Numbered from the stretch's first letter, positions 31,587-39,268 are shown. The stretch: 40,638 nucleotides of DNA from Actinophytocola xanthii (GCF_001921205.1 NZ_MSIE01000069.1:1-40638); one strand, 5' to 3'. Numbers and translations are program-made. Notes: generated from the sequence alone by a model not told the origin.

Positions 31587-31627
31587 GAGGCGGTGGTGCC
31601 ACGCCTCTACCGTGGCACCGCCGCCTC
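31587..31627 (+). terminator. Hairpin after precursor P2
   Basis: Arms of 17 bases (31587-31603 and 31611-31627, one T-G pair) enclose the loop CCTCTAC, identical to the loop of the hairpin after P1. It lies 14 bases after the P2 stop and probably stabilises or terminates the short precursor transcript. Confidence 0.75.
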
Positions 31628-31644
31628 TCATATCCAGAACGATA

Positions 31645-31668
31645 CCGGAACTCCGCGCGGAGTTCCGG
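31645..31668. terminator. Terminator between P2 and the convergent methyltransferase gene
   Basis: A perfect 24-base palindrome (arm CCGGAACTCCGC) followed on the plus strand by a T-rich stretch (CGTTCTCGTTTTCG). It fits a factor-independent terminator for P2 and, in reverse, for the methyltransferase gene. Confidence 0.8.
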
Positions 31669-31711
31669 TCGTTCTCGTTTTCGCATGCGCATGCGGGCGA
31701 ACGGACGGGTC

Positions 31712-32446
31712 CTAATGGGCGACGGCGATCATTCGGCGGTGCTCGACGGTCAGTGGCCGGCCGTCCTCGCCGTAGCCGTCCACCGCGGGGAAGCCGGCCG
31801 CTCCGAGCCAGTCGCGCAGCTCGGGAAACGTGACCAGGCGGTTGAAGAACCGCACCCGCCGGGTGTGGCCGTCACGCACCACCACCCGGTTGATGTGGTT
31901 GCGCCCGGTCAGCGGGTCCAGCTGGTGCCGGTCGACGACCAGATCGCGCTCACGCTCGGTCACGACGCTGGTGACCCGGTCCTGAACCAGCCGCGGGTAG
32001 TTGACCGTCTCGATCACGAACCGGCCGCCGGGTGCGAGCGCGGCCGCGGCCTGGACCAGCACCTTCCGGTTGTCGGAGTCGTCGAAGAACCCGAAGGCGG
32101 ATAGCCAGTTGACGATCCGGTCGAACCGGCCCGGCCAGGGCAGGTCCCGCATGTCGCCGTGCACGAACTCGACCGAGACGCCGCGCGCGTCGGCGTCGGC
32201 GCGGGCCCGCTCCAGGAACACCGGTGTGGTGTCCAGCCCGGTGACGCGGCAGCCGCGCTGGGCGAGCCGGTTGGCGATCCGGCCGTGACCGCAGGCCAGG
32301 TCGAGAACCCGCATTCCTGGCTCGAACTCGAGCAGGTCCCAGATCAGGTCGACGTCGGCGTCGCTGTGCTCCTCCAGCCGGTCGGCGAAGAAATAGAGGT
32401 ACGCGTCGTCGAACACGCCGGACGCGTCGAACTCTTCCTCGGGCAT
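31712..32446 (-). CDS. Class I SAM-dependent methyltransferase
   Basis: A 244-residue methyltransferase with motif I VLDLACGHGRIANRL (47-61), an acidic strand-2 end (VTGLDTTPVFLERA) and the FVHGDMRDLPW motif that positions the adenine. The C-terminal half is a mixed sheet (TSVVTERERDLVVDRHQLD, HTRRVRFFNRLVTF) typical of small-molecule O- or N-methyltransferases. ATG 32446 is preceded by GGAG about 11 bases away. It is downstream of the NTF2-like protein 3 gene but separated by a strong terminator, so it depends on read-through or its own weak promoter. The substrate is unknown; the peptide or a sugar on it are options. Confidence 0.85.
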   Translation of the reverse strand: MPEEEFDASGVFDDAYLYFFADRLEEHSDADVDLIWDLLEFEPGMRVLDLACGHGRIANRLAQRGCRVTGLDTTPVFLERARADADARGVSVEFVHGDMRDLPWPGRFDRIVNWLSAFGFFDDSDNRKVLVQAAAALAPGGRFVIETVNYPRLVQDRVTSVVTERERDLVVDRHQLDPLTGRNHINRVVVRDGHTRRVRFFNRLVTFPELRDWLGAAGFPAVDGYGEDGRPLTVEHRRMIAVAH

Positions 32447-32490
32447 GGCGCTCAGGCTCCCAGATTCCCGGACCCGTCGCACTGCGAAAG

Positions 32491-32520
32491 ACGCCCCCAC
32501 CCGGGAACGGGTGGGGGCGT
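32491..32520 (-). terminator. Terminator after NTF2-like gene 3
   Basis: Perfect 13-base arms (ACGCCCCCACCCG at 32491-32503) with a 4-base loop. Read on the minus strand it is followed by CTTTCG. It separates the NTF2-like gene from the methyltransferase gene. Confidence 0.85.
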
Positions 32521-32544
32521 CGCGTTGTCCTCCGCCGAGGAGCC

Positions 32545-32997
32545 CTAGCCGGCGATCGGGCTGGACTGGTAGTTCAGCAGGTACCAGTCGCCGTCGCGCT
32601 TCACGGTGATCCACATCGTGCGGACCTTCCGCTCGGCGGGCAGCGTTGTCTCACCGGCCTTGAGCACGCCGCCCTCGGTGATCACGATCGCCGAGTCCTC
32701 GGAGAGGAAGCGGATCTCCTGGGGCTCGTCGACGAGGCTGCTGCCCCGGTACGCCCCCTCGAAGGCCGACGCCATGTACGCGCGGATCTCCTCGCGGCTG
32801 GTCAGCTGCTCGTCGCCGACGAGCATGCTGCCGTTCTCGACGAACACCTCGGCGAACCTGTCGGCGTCGCCCTGCTCCCACGTGCCGCGAATGCGCAGCG
32901 GCACGCTGAGGACGGCGCTTTCTTTTCCGTTCGCGAACGAACCGTAGTGCCCTGCCCATTTCTTGGCCTGGGCGACGAGCGACGACGCCTTTGACAT
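32545..32997 (-). CDS. NTF2-like (SgcJ/EcaC type) protein 3
   Basis: A 150-residue paralogue of the proteins at 30349 and 30840: VLSVPLRIRGTWEQGDADRF, FVENGSML, SREEIRAYMASAFEGAYRG and RTMWITVKRDGDWYLLNYQS. ATG 32997 is chosen because AAAGGA lies 8 bases before it and the paralogues start similarly; the in-frame ATG at 33027 lacks support. It has its own promoter with an exact cluster motif and is divergent from the hydrolase gene. The same cone-fold ligand-binding or cyclase role as its paralogues is inferred. Confidence 0.85.
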   Translation of the reverse strand: MSKASSLVAQAKKWAGHYGSFANGKESAVLSVPLRIRGTWEQGDADRFAEVFVENGSMLVGDEQLTSREEIRAYMASAFEGAYRGSSLVDEPQEIRFLSEDSAIVITEGGVLKAGETTLPAERKVRTMWITVKRDGDWYLLNYQSSPIAG

Positions 32998-33052
32998 CCC
33001 GTGTCCTTTCTCCGGCATTGTCACCAATGGTCGGCGCGGTGTCGCGGCCGGT

Positions 33053-33067
33053 CATCTCCGACAGTGC
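33053..33067 (-). promoter_or_regulatory. Cluster motif (exact), NTF2-like gene 3 / hydrolase divergent promoter
   Basis: On the minus strand the site reads GCA-CTGTC-GGAGATG, about 55 bases before the NTF2-like start. It also lies 60 bases before the divergent hydrolase gene, which it could co-regulate. Confidence 0.65.
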
Positions 33068-33127
33068 TGCCCCTGGCGCCGGCATTTCTTCGCGCCGGTG
33101 GCCCCCATCGCCGCGGTATCGTCGCGC

Positions 33128-33820
33128 ATGGCTGTTTTCGCGTTGGTCCACGGTTCGGGAGACGGTGGCTGGGCATGGCACCTGGTCGAGGAGCAGCTGC
33201 GGTCCCGCGGCCACGACACGGTCGCGCCCGACCTGCCGACCGAGGACGAGACGGCGGGCCTGACGGAGTTCGCCGATGCCGTGGTGCGGGCGGTCGGCGA
33301 CCGCCCCGGTGACCAGGACGTGGTGGTGGTCAGCCACTCCTCGGGTGGCTTCGTCGCGCCGCTGGTCGCCGAGCGGCTCTCGGCGGACCTGCTCGTCCTG
33401 GTCCAGAGCCTGGTCCCGCGGCCGGGGGAGACGCCCAACGAGTGGTTCGCCAACGCCGGCTACGCCGAGGCGGTCAAGGAACAGGCGGCCCGGGACGGCG
33501 GCGTGACCGGGAGCGACGACCCGTACGTCCTGTTCCTGCACGACGTGCCCCGCCCGCTGGCCGAGGAGGCGATGCGCCGGGAACGGCCCACCGGCGGCGC
33601 CGCGGACGACCAGCCCTGGCCGCTGCCGGCGTGGCCCGACGTGCCGACCCGGTTCGTGCTGTGCACCGAGGACCGCTTCCTCCCGCCGGCCATGATGCGC
33701 CGGGTGGCCGCCGAGCGGCTGGGCATCACCGAGCCCGACGAGATCCGCTCCAGCCACTGCGTCACGCTGAGCCGTCCCACGGAGCTGGCCGACCTCCTGG
33801 TCGGCTATCTGAACGACTAG
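33128..33820 (+). CDS. Alpha/beta hydrolase (small esterase type)
   Basis: A 230-residue alpha/beta-hydrolase. HGSGDGGWAWHLVEEQL after strand 1 forms the oxyanion region. The nucleophile elbow is SHSSGG with Ser71; the first Gly of the usual GHSxGG is Ser69. The acid is probably in LCTEDRF, and the catalytic His is in SSHCVTLSRP near residue 216. It resembles EstC/MenH-like esterases and plant-type methyl esterases. It could trim an ester or amide from the product. ATG 33128 fixes the first strand (MAVFALVHG). Its TAG stop lies in a CTAG that directly adjoins an inverted-repeat scar of the mobile element. Confidence 0.83.
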   Translation: MAVFALVHGSGDGGWAWHLVEEQLRSRGHDTVAPDLPTEDETAGLTEFADAVVRAVGDRPGDQDVVVVSHSSGGFVAPLVAERLSADLLVLVQSLVPRPGETPNEWFANAGYAEAVKEQAARDGGVTGSDDPYVLFLHDVPRPLAEEAMRRERPTGGAADDQPWPLPAWPDVPTRFVLCTEDRFLPPAMMRRVAAERLGITEPDEIRSSHCVTLSRPTELADLLVGYLND

Positions 33821-33855
33821 GACGCGCCCCAGGACGTGCCCTAGGTAGTCCGCAC
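33820..33855. mobile_element. Scar of the terminal-inverted-repeat element
   Basis: GGACGCGCCC (33820-33829) and GGACGTGCCCTAGG (33832-33845) copy the outer ends of the elements at 9.56 and 40.47 kb. CTAGGTAG-TCCGCAC (33841-33855) equals 40466-40486 with six bases deleted. It looks like the remains of two element ends brought together, possibly an excision or recombination footprint. Confidence 0.5.
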
Positions 33856-33866
33856 CCCGGGAGATG
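33852..33866 (+). promoter_or_regulatory. Cluster motif (exact), N-methyltransferase-like gene promoter
   Basis: GCA-CCCCG-GGAGATG, followed by TCCCGGG, about 105 bases before the methyltransferase ATG. A CCTTGG at 33891 matches the position of CCTGGTA in the glycosyltransferase promoter. Its left bases overlap the element scar. Confidence 0.65.
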
Positions 33867-33971
33867 TCCCGGGCGGTCGTGCCGTCCCATCCTTGGCCCA
33901 GCCTCGCGCCGGTCCACCACGCCGGCCTTCTTCCTTCCGGCGAGGCGGCCCGGGAAAGGCGGAGCTGGCGG

Positions 33972-34685
33972 ATGTACGAGGACGACCTCGCCGAGGTCTA
34001 CGCCACCTACTACGAGGGGCTCGGCAAGAGCTACGCGACCGAGGCGGCCAGGCTGCGCGTGCTCGTCGAGCAGCTGAAGCCGGACGCGTCGTCGCTGCTC
34101 GACTCGGCCTGCGGGTCGGGCGAGCACCTGCGAGGGCTGCGCGAGCTGTTCGACCACGTGGAGGGCCTCGAGCTGTCCGAGGCGATGCTGCGCGTCGCCC
34201 GGCGAAACCTCCCCGGGGTCCCGCTGCACCACGCGGACATGCGCCGGTTCGACCTCGGTCGCCGGTTCGACGCGGTCACCTGCATGTTCAGCTCGATCGG
34301 GCACGTGGCGACGCCGGCCGAGCTGAACGCGACGCTGGCCTGCTTCGCCCGGCACCTGGTGCCGGGCGGGGTCGTGGCGGTCGAGCCGTGGTGGTTTCCG
34401 GAGAACGCGGTCGAGCGGTGGGTGGCCGGCGACGCGGTGCACCGGGACGGCCGCACGATCACCCGCGTCTCCCACTCGGTCCGGGAGAACGGCGCCACCC
34501 GCGTGCGGGTGCATTTCGCGGTCGCCGACCTCCAGGCCGGGCTGCACCATTTCAGCGAGGACTACCGACTCACGCTGTTCTCGCGGGAGACCTACGAACA
34601 GGCATTCGTGGACGCCGGCTTTGCCGTGGAGTTCGTCGAGGGCGGTCCGCTCGGCCGCGGCCTGTTCGTCGGTGTCCGGAAATGA
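33972..34685 (+). CDS. SAM methyltransferase resembling deoxyaminosugar N-methyltransferases (TylM1/DesVI type)
   Basis: A 237-residue methyltransferase strikingly like TylM1/DesVI, the NDP-3-amino-deoxysugar N,N-dimethyltransferases: opening MYEDDLAEVYATYYEGLGKS, motif I LLDSACGSGEHL (42-53), LELSEAMLRVARRNLP, HHADMRRFDLG, MFSSIGHV, VEPWWFPENAVERWV and RTITRVSHSVRENGATRV, ending EGGPLGRGLFVGV. The family methylates the amino group of a nucleotide-bound sugar. No sugar-nucleotide genes are in the window, so either they are elsewhere or this enzyme has been recruited to methylate a peptide amine. ATG 33972 is the family start. The glycosyltransferase gene follows after 82 bases with its own promoter. 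Confidence 0.88.
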   Translation: MYEDDLAEVYATYYEGLGKSYATEAARLRVLVEQLKPDASSLLDSACGSGEHLRGLRELFDHVEGLELSEAMLRVARRNLPGVPLHHADMRRFDLGRRFDAVTCMFSSIGHVATPAELNATLACFARHLVPGGVVAVEPWWFPENAVERWVAGDAVHRDGRTITRVSHSVRENGATRVRVHFAVADLQAGLHHFSEDYRLTLFSRETYEQAFVDAGFAVEFVEGGPLGRGLFVGVRK

Positions 34686-34688
34686 ACC

Positions 34689-34736
34689 AGCGCATTCTGG
34701 GAGATGTTCCCCGGGTTGGCGATTCATAGCCTGGTA
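34689..34736 (+). promoter_or_regulatory. Promoter of the glycosyltransferase operon with exact cluster motif
   Basis: The exact motif GCA-TTCTG-GGAGATG is at 34692-34706, followed by TTCCCCGGG and CCTGGTA at 34730-34736, ending about 30 bases before the ATG. The layout matches the P2 promoter almost base for base in its outer blocks. Confidence 0.7.
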
Positions 34737-34767
34737 CAGATTCGCCGTTCGCGCGGGAAGGACACTC

Positions 34768-36069
34768 ATGCGCGTCCTGTTCGTCACGTGTCTCAACAGA
34801 TCGCAGGTCTACCTGATGGCCCCGCTGGCGTGGGCCATGCGCACCGCGGGGCACCAGGTGGAGTTCGCCGCCCAGCCCGACCTCGCCGACGCCATCGCGG
34901 ATGTCGGGCTCACGCCGGCCCCGGTGGGTCGACCGATGCCCGGCCTCAAGGACGACCTCGCCGAGGCCGAGCCCGCCGAGGACCCGGTCGCCCCGGCCGG
35001 CGACCCCGCGAGCTGGGAGAAGCCGGTCCAGAGCGGCTACGGGTGGGGCGACCCCGCCGGGGTGTTCGACCACCTCGTGCCCGAGTTCTTCCGGCTGCTC
35101 ACCTCGGACTCGTTCGTCGAGGACCTGGTCGAGCACGCCCGGCGCTGGCGGCCGGACCTGGTCATCTGGAACACCCTGGCCTTCGCCGGCCCGGTGGCCG
35201 CGCGGGTCACCGGCGCCGCCCACGCGCGGATGCCCTGGGGCGTGGACGCGCTGGCCCAGGTCCGTGCCGGGTGGCGGCAGGCGCACGCCGAGCAGGGCGC
35301 GAACGCGCCGGACGACCCGATGCGGACGTGGCTCGGTCCCTTCCTCGAGCGGCACGGCGCGCACTTCGACGAGGAGATGGTCCTCGGCCAGTGGACCATC
35401 GACCCGGCTCCCGCCTGGGTCCACCACCACCCCGGCGCCGGCGTGCACTACGTCCCGGTCCGCCAGATCCCGTTCAACGGCACGGCGACCGTCCCCGACT
35501 GGGTCCGCGAGCCGCCCGCTCGCAGGCGGGTCTGTCTGACCCTCGGCGTCTCCCACCGCGAGTCGCACGGCATCGAGGCCTCCGCCGACGACCTGCTCGA
35601 GGCCGTCGCCGACCTGGACGCCGAGGTCGTCGCGACGTTCAGCCCCAAGCAGCTGGACGCGCTGAGCGCCATCCCCGACAACGTCCGCGCCGTCGAGTTC
35701 GTCCCGCTGTCGGCGTTGCTGCCCACCTGCTCGGCCGTCGTGCACCACGGCGGCACCGGCACCTTCGCCACCGCGTTGGCGAGCGGCGTGCCGCAGCTGG
35801 TCGTGCCGGGCACCTACTGGCACGAGAAGTGGTGGGGGCCGGTCGCGCAGGGCAACGGTCTCGAGGCGCGCGGCGCCGGCGTGTACGTCACCGACTCCGA
35901 CCACCTGACCCCCGGGTTGCTGCGCGAGCAGCTTGTCCGGGTGCTCGACGACCCCTCGTTCGCGCGCAACGCCGAGCGGCTGCGCGTCGAGCAGGCCGCT
36001 GTCCCCAGCCCCAACGAGGTGGTCCCCCTGCTCGAGAGGTTGACCGCGGAACACCGGGCCAGGACCTGA
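34768..36069 (+). CDS. GT1-family glycosyltransferase (DesVII/EryCIII, activator-dependent type)
   Basis: A 433-residue GT-B enzyme. The N-terminal acceptor domain has MAPLAWAMRTAGHQVEFAAQ and FAGPVAARVTGAAHARMPWG, as in DesVII/EryCIII macrolide glycosyltransferases. The C-terminal donor domain has the VVHHGGTGTFATALASGVPQ nucleotide-sugar motif near 325-345. GGAAGG precedes ATG 34768. These enzymes transfer TDP-deoxysugars and often need a P450-like helper (DesVIII type), which is absent here. With the TylM1-like methyltransferase next door, an N-methylated deoxysugar on the final product is suggested, but the sugar-supply genes must lie elsewhere. First gene of an operon with an exporter and a GMC enzyme. 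Confidence 0.88.
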   Translation: MRVLFVTCLNRSQVYLMAPLAWAMRTAGHQVEFAAQPDLADAIADVGLTPAPVGRPMPGLKDDLAEAEPAEDPVAPAGDPASWEKPVQSGYGWGDPAGVFDHLVPEFFRLLTSDSFVEDLVEHARRWRPDLVIWNTLAFAGPVAARVTGAAHARMPWGVDALAQVRAGWRQAHAEQGANAPDDPMRTWLGPFLERHGAHFDEEMVLGQWTIDPAPAWVHHHPGAGVHYVPVRQIPFNGTATVPDWVREPPARRRVCLTLGVSHRESHGIEASADDLLEAVADLDAEVVATFSPKQLDALSAIPDNVRAVEFVPLSALLPTCSAVVHHGGTGTFATALASGVPQLVVPGTYWHEKWWGPVAQGNGLEARGAGVYVTDSDHLTPGLLREQLVRVLDDPSFARNAERLRVEQAAVPSPNEVVPLLERLTAEHRART

Positions 36070-36093
36070 CGTGCACCAGGAGAGGAGCATTCG

Positions 36094-37680
36094 ATGAGTA
36101 CGAATCCCGCGGCCGGAACAGCCCGGCTCGCCGGGCGCCGGGAGTGGCTGGGGCTGGCGGTGTTGGCGCTGCCCACGTTGCTGCTCTCGATCGACCTCGG
36201 GGTGCTCTACCTGGCGCTGCCGAACCTGAGTGCCGACCTCGGGCCGAGCAGTACCCAGACCTTGTGGATCATGGACATCTACGCGTTCATGACCGCGGGC
36301 TTCCTGGTCACGATGGGCACGCTCGGCGACCGCATCGGCCGGCGCAGGCTGCTGATGATCGGCGGTGCCGCCTTCGGCGTCGCCTCCGTGCTGGCCGCGT
36401 TCTCCACCTCCCCGGAGATGCTGATCGCGACCCGCGCGCTGCTGGGCGTCGCCGGTGCCACCCTCGCGCCGTCGACCCTCGCGCTGATCAGCAACATGTT
36501 CGCCGACGAGCGGCAGCGCGGGATGGCCATCGGCGTGTGGATGAGCTGCTTCATGGCCGGCACCGCGCTGGGCCCGGTGATCGGCGGCCTGATGCTGCAG
36601 TGGTTCTGGTGGGGCTCGGTGTTCCTGCTCGGCGTGCCGGTGATGGCACTGCTGCTGGTCACCGCGCCGCTGCTGCTGCCGGAGTACCGCGACCGCGATG
36701 CCGGGCGGATCGACCTGTTCAGCGTGGCGCTCTCGATGGCCGCGATCCTGCCGGTCATCTGGGGTGTCAAGGAGATCGCCCGCCACGGTGCGGACGCGAC
36801 GCACCTGCTGTCGATCGCGGTCGGCGTGGCCGTCGGTGTCGGGTTCGTGCTGCGGCAGCGCACGCTGGCCGACCCGCTGGTCGACGTCCGCCTGTTCCGC
36901 ATCCCCTCGTTCGCCGGGGCGCTGGGCATCCTGCTGCTCGTTCCGGTCGTGATGGGTGGTACCGGCCTGTTCGTCAACCAGTACCTGCAGCTGGTCGAGG
37001 GGCTCTCGCCGATCGGCGCCGCGCTGTGGCTGCTGCCGTCCACAGTGGTCACGGTGACCGGCGCCGTGCTGGCACCCGCGGTGGCGCAGAAGATCGGTCC
37101 GGGTAGGACGGTGCTGGGCGGCGCGGTGATCCTCGTGGCCGGCGCCCTGCTGCTGAGCCTGGTCGGCGCCACCTACGGGCTGCCGCTGCTGATCGGCGGT
37201 GTCACGGTGATCGGGCTGGGCTTCAGCCCGATGGCCTCGCTCGGTACCGACCTGGTGGTCGGCGCTGCCCCGCCGGAGAAGGCGGGCTCGGCGGCGTCCA
37301 TGTCGGAGGCGTGCAGCGAGCTGGGCGTCGCCCTGGGCGTGGCCGTCCTGGGCGCGGTCGGGACGGCCGTCTACCGCGGCGAGATCACCGAGACCATGCC
37401 CGACGGCGTGCCGGCGGCGACGGCCGACGCCGTCGGGGACACCCTCGCCGGTGCGCTGGCCGTGGCCGGGGACCTGGGCGGCGACGTCGGCCCGGCCGTC
37501 CTCGCCGCCGCCCGGGAGGCGTTCACCAGCGGCCTCAACGCGGTGGGGCTCGCCAGCGCGGGCGTCGGGGTGGCGCTCGCGGTCATCGCGGCCGTGCTGC
37601 TCCGGGGCCGTGGGACCGCACCCGCCGACGAGGCCGTCGAGGTCGAGACCGAGCCGGAGACCGCCCGGACCGGCAGCTGA
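36094..37680 (+). CDS. MFS transporter, DHA2 (14-helix) drug efflux type
   Basis: A 528-residue membrane protein with about 14 helices. GTLGDRIGRRRLLMIGG (about 70-86) is the MFS loop motif, and IGVWMSCFMAGTALGPVIGG (about 147-166) is the antiporter motif C. The closest known proteins are EmrB/QacA-type proton-coupled drug exporters. AGGAGAGGAG precedes ATG 36094. It is probably the second exporter or resistance gene of the cluster, for the glycosylated product, as it sits between the glycosyltransferase and GMC genes. Confidence 0.92.
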   Translation: MSTNPAAGTARLAGRREWLGLAVLALPTLLLSIDLGVLYLALPNLSADLGPSSTQTLWIMDIYAFMTAGFLVTMGTLGDRIGRRRLLMIGGAAFGVASVLAAFSTSPEMLIATRALLGVAGATLAPSTLALISNMFADERQRGMAIGVWMSCFMAGTALGPVIGGLMLQWFWWGSVFLLGVPVMALLLVTAPLLLPEYRDRDAGRIDLFSVALSMAAILPVIWGVKEIARHGADATHLLSIAVGVAVGVGFVLRQRTLADPLVDVRLFRIPSFAGALGILLLVPVVMGGTGLFVNQYLQLVEGLSPIGAALWLLPSTVVTVTGAVLAPAVAQKIGPGRTVLGGAVILVAGALLLSLVGATYGLPLLIGGVTVIGLGFSPMASLGTDLVVGAAPPEKAGSAASMSEACSELGVALGVAVLGAVGTAVYRGEITETMPDGVPAATADAVGDTLAGALAVAGDLGGDVGPAVLAAAREAFTSGLNAVGLASAGVGVALAVIAAVLLRGRGTAPADEAVEVETEPETARTGS

Positions 37681-37708
37681 TGAGACACGAACCCCCAAGG
37701 AGAAGCAG

Positions 37709-39256
37709 ATGTACGACTATGTGATCGTCGGCGCCGGCTCGGCGGGATGTGTGCTCGCCGCACGGCTGAGCGAGGACCCGGACGTCTCGGTGTGCCTCAT
37801 CGAGGCCGGGCCGGCCGACACCTCGCAGAACATCCACGTCCCCGCCGCCTTCGCCAAGCTGTTCCGCACGACGCTGGACTGGGACTACGACAGCCACGAC
37901 GAGGCGTTCCTCGACCGCCGGCGGGTGTACCTGCCGCGGGGGCGGGTGCTGGGCGGGACCAGCTCGATCAACACGCAGATCTACATCCGGGGCAACCGGC
38001 TCGACTACGACGCGTGGGACCAGCCCGGCTGGAGCTACGAGGAGCTGCTGCCGCTGTTCAAGCGCTCGGAGGACAACGAGCACGGGGAGTCGGAGTACCA
38101 CGGCGCCGGCGGCCCGATGCGGGTGTCGGACAACCGGTCGCGCAACCCCATGTCCACCGCCTTCGTCGAGGCCGCGCTCGAGGCGGGCCACCCCGCCAAC
38201 GAGGACTTCAACGGTGCCGAGCAGGACGGGTTCGGCTACTTCCAGCTGACCCAGAAGGACGGCCGTCGGGTGAGCTCCTCGACCGCGTTCCTGCACCCGG
38301 CGATGGGGCGGCCGAACCTGACCGTGGAGACCAACCTCCAGGTGCACCGGGTGCTGATCGACAAGGGTTGGGCGACCGGCGTCGTCGGCCACCGCCTGGA
38401 CGAGGAGATTACGATCCGCGCCGAGCGGGAGGTCATCCTGGCGGGCGGGGCGTACAACTCGCCGCAGCTGCTGATGTACTCCGGCGTCGGCCCGGCCGCG
38501 ATGCTGGCGCCGCTCGGGGTGCCCGTGGTCGTGGACCTGCCGCAGGTGGGGCAGAACCTGCAGGACCACGTCCTGATCCCGCTGATCTTCACCCACGACG
38601 AGCCGACCAGCATGCTGGCCGCCGCCGCGCCGGAGAACCTCGAGCAGTTCATGTCGTCCGGGACGGGCCCTCTGACCTGCAACGGCCCCGAGGTCGGCGG
38701 GTTCGCCCGCACCCGCCCGGACCTCCCCGCCCCCGACGTGGAGTACCTGTCCGCGCCGGTGATGTTCGTGGACTCCGGGCTGGGCATCCCGACCGGCCAC
38801 GCCCTGTCCTACGGCCCGTCGATGATCACGCCGCGCAGCCGGGGGAGCGTCACGCTCGCCTCCGACGACCCCACGACGAAGCCGAGGATCATCCACAACT
38901 ACTTCGCCGAGCCGGAGGACCTGGCCGACGCGGTGGTGGCCCTGCGCACGGGGCTGGAGATCTCGCGGCAGCCGGCGCTGGCCCGCTACACCGGCACCCC
39001 GTTCCGCCCGCCGGCATCGGACTCCGACGCGGACCTCGTGGACTACATCCGCCGGTACACCCACTCGGTGTTCCACCCCGCGGGGACGTGCGCCATCGGC
39101 GGCGTCGTGGACGCCGAGCTGCGGGTGCGGGGCGTGGAGGGCCTGCGCGTCGCCGACGCCTCGGTCATGCCCACCGTGGTGCGGGGCAACACCAACGCCC
39201 CCACGATCGCGATCGCGGAGAAGGCGGCGGACCTCATCCGCAAGCAGGCCGCCTGA
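37709..39256 (+). CDS. GMC-family FAD oxidoreductase (choline dehydrogenase-like)
   Basis: A 515-residue GMC enzyme: FAD motif VIVGAGSAGCVLAARL (5-20), the RGRVLGGTSSIN signature around 75-90, GAYNSPQLLMYSGVGP near 250, and the C-terminal catalytic pair His in VFHPAGTC and Asn in RGNTNAPTI. It would oxidise an alcohol to an aldehyde or ketone. Possible substrates are the hydroxyl introduced by the JmjC oxygenase or the sugar; that is inference. AAGGAGAAG precedes ATG 37709. It ends the operon started by the glycosyltransferase; a hairpin follows. Confidence 0.92.
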   Translation: MYDYVIVGAGSAGCVLAARLSEDPDVSVCLIEAGPADTSQNIHVPAAFAKLFRTTLDWDYDSHDEAFLDRRRVYLPRGRVLGGTSSINTQIYIRGNRLDYDAWDQPGWSYEELLPLFKRSEDNEHGESEYHGAGGPMRVSDNRSRNPMSTAFVEAALEAGHPANEDFNGAEQDGFGYFQLTQKDGRRVSSSTAFLHPAMGRPNLTVETNLQVHRVLIDKGWATGVVGHRLDEEITIRAEREVILAGGAYNSPQLLMYSGVGPAAMLAPLGVPVVVDLPQVGQNLQDHVLIPLIFTHDEPTSMLAAAAPENLEQFMSSGTGPLTCNGPEVGGFARTRPDLPAPDVEYLSAPVMFVDSGLGIPTGHALSYGPSMITPRSRGSVTLASDDPTTKPRIIHNYFAEPEDLADAVVALRTGLEISRQPALARYTGTPFRPPASDSDADLVDYIRRYTHSVFHPAGTCAIGGVVDAELRVRGVEGLRVADASVMPTVVRGNTNAPTIAIAEKAADLIRKQAA

Positions 39257-39268
39257 CCCCTCGACCAG

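Noticed and set aside
34570-37698. A minus-strand frame of more than 1000 codons across the glycosyltransferase and MFS genes
   Set aside because: Both plus-strand genes show full family motifs and ribosome sites; the reverse frame has none.
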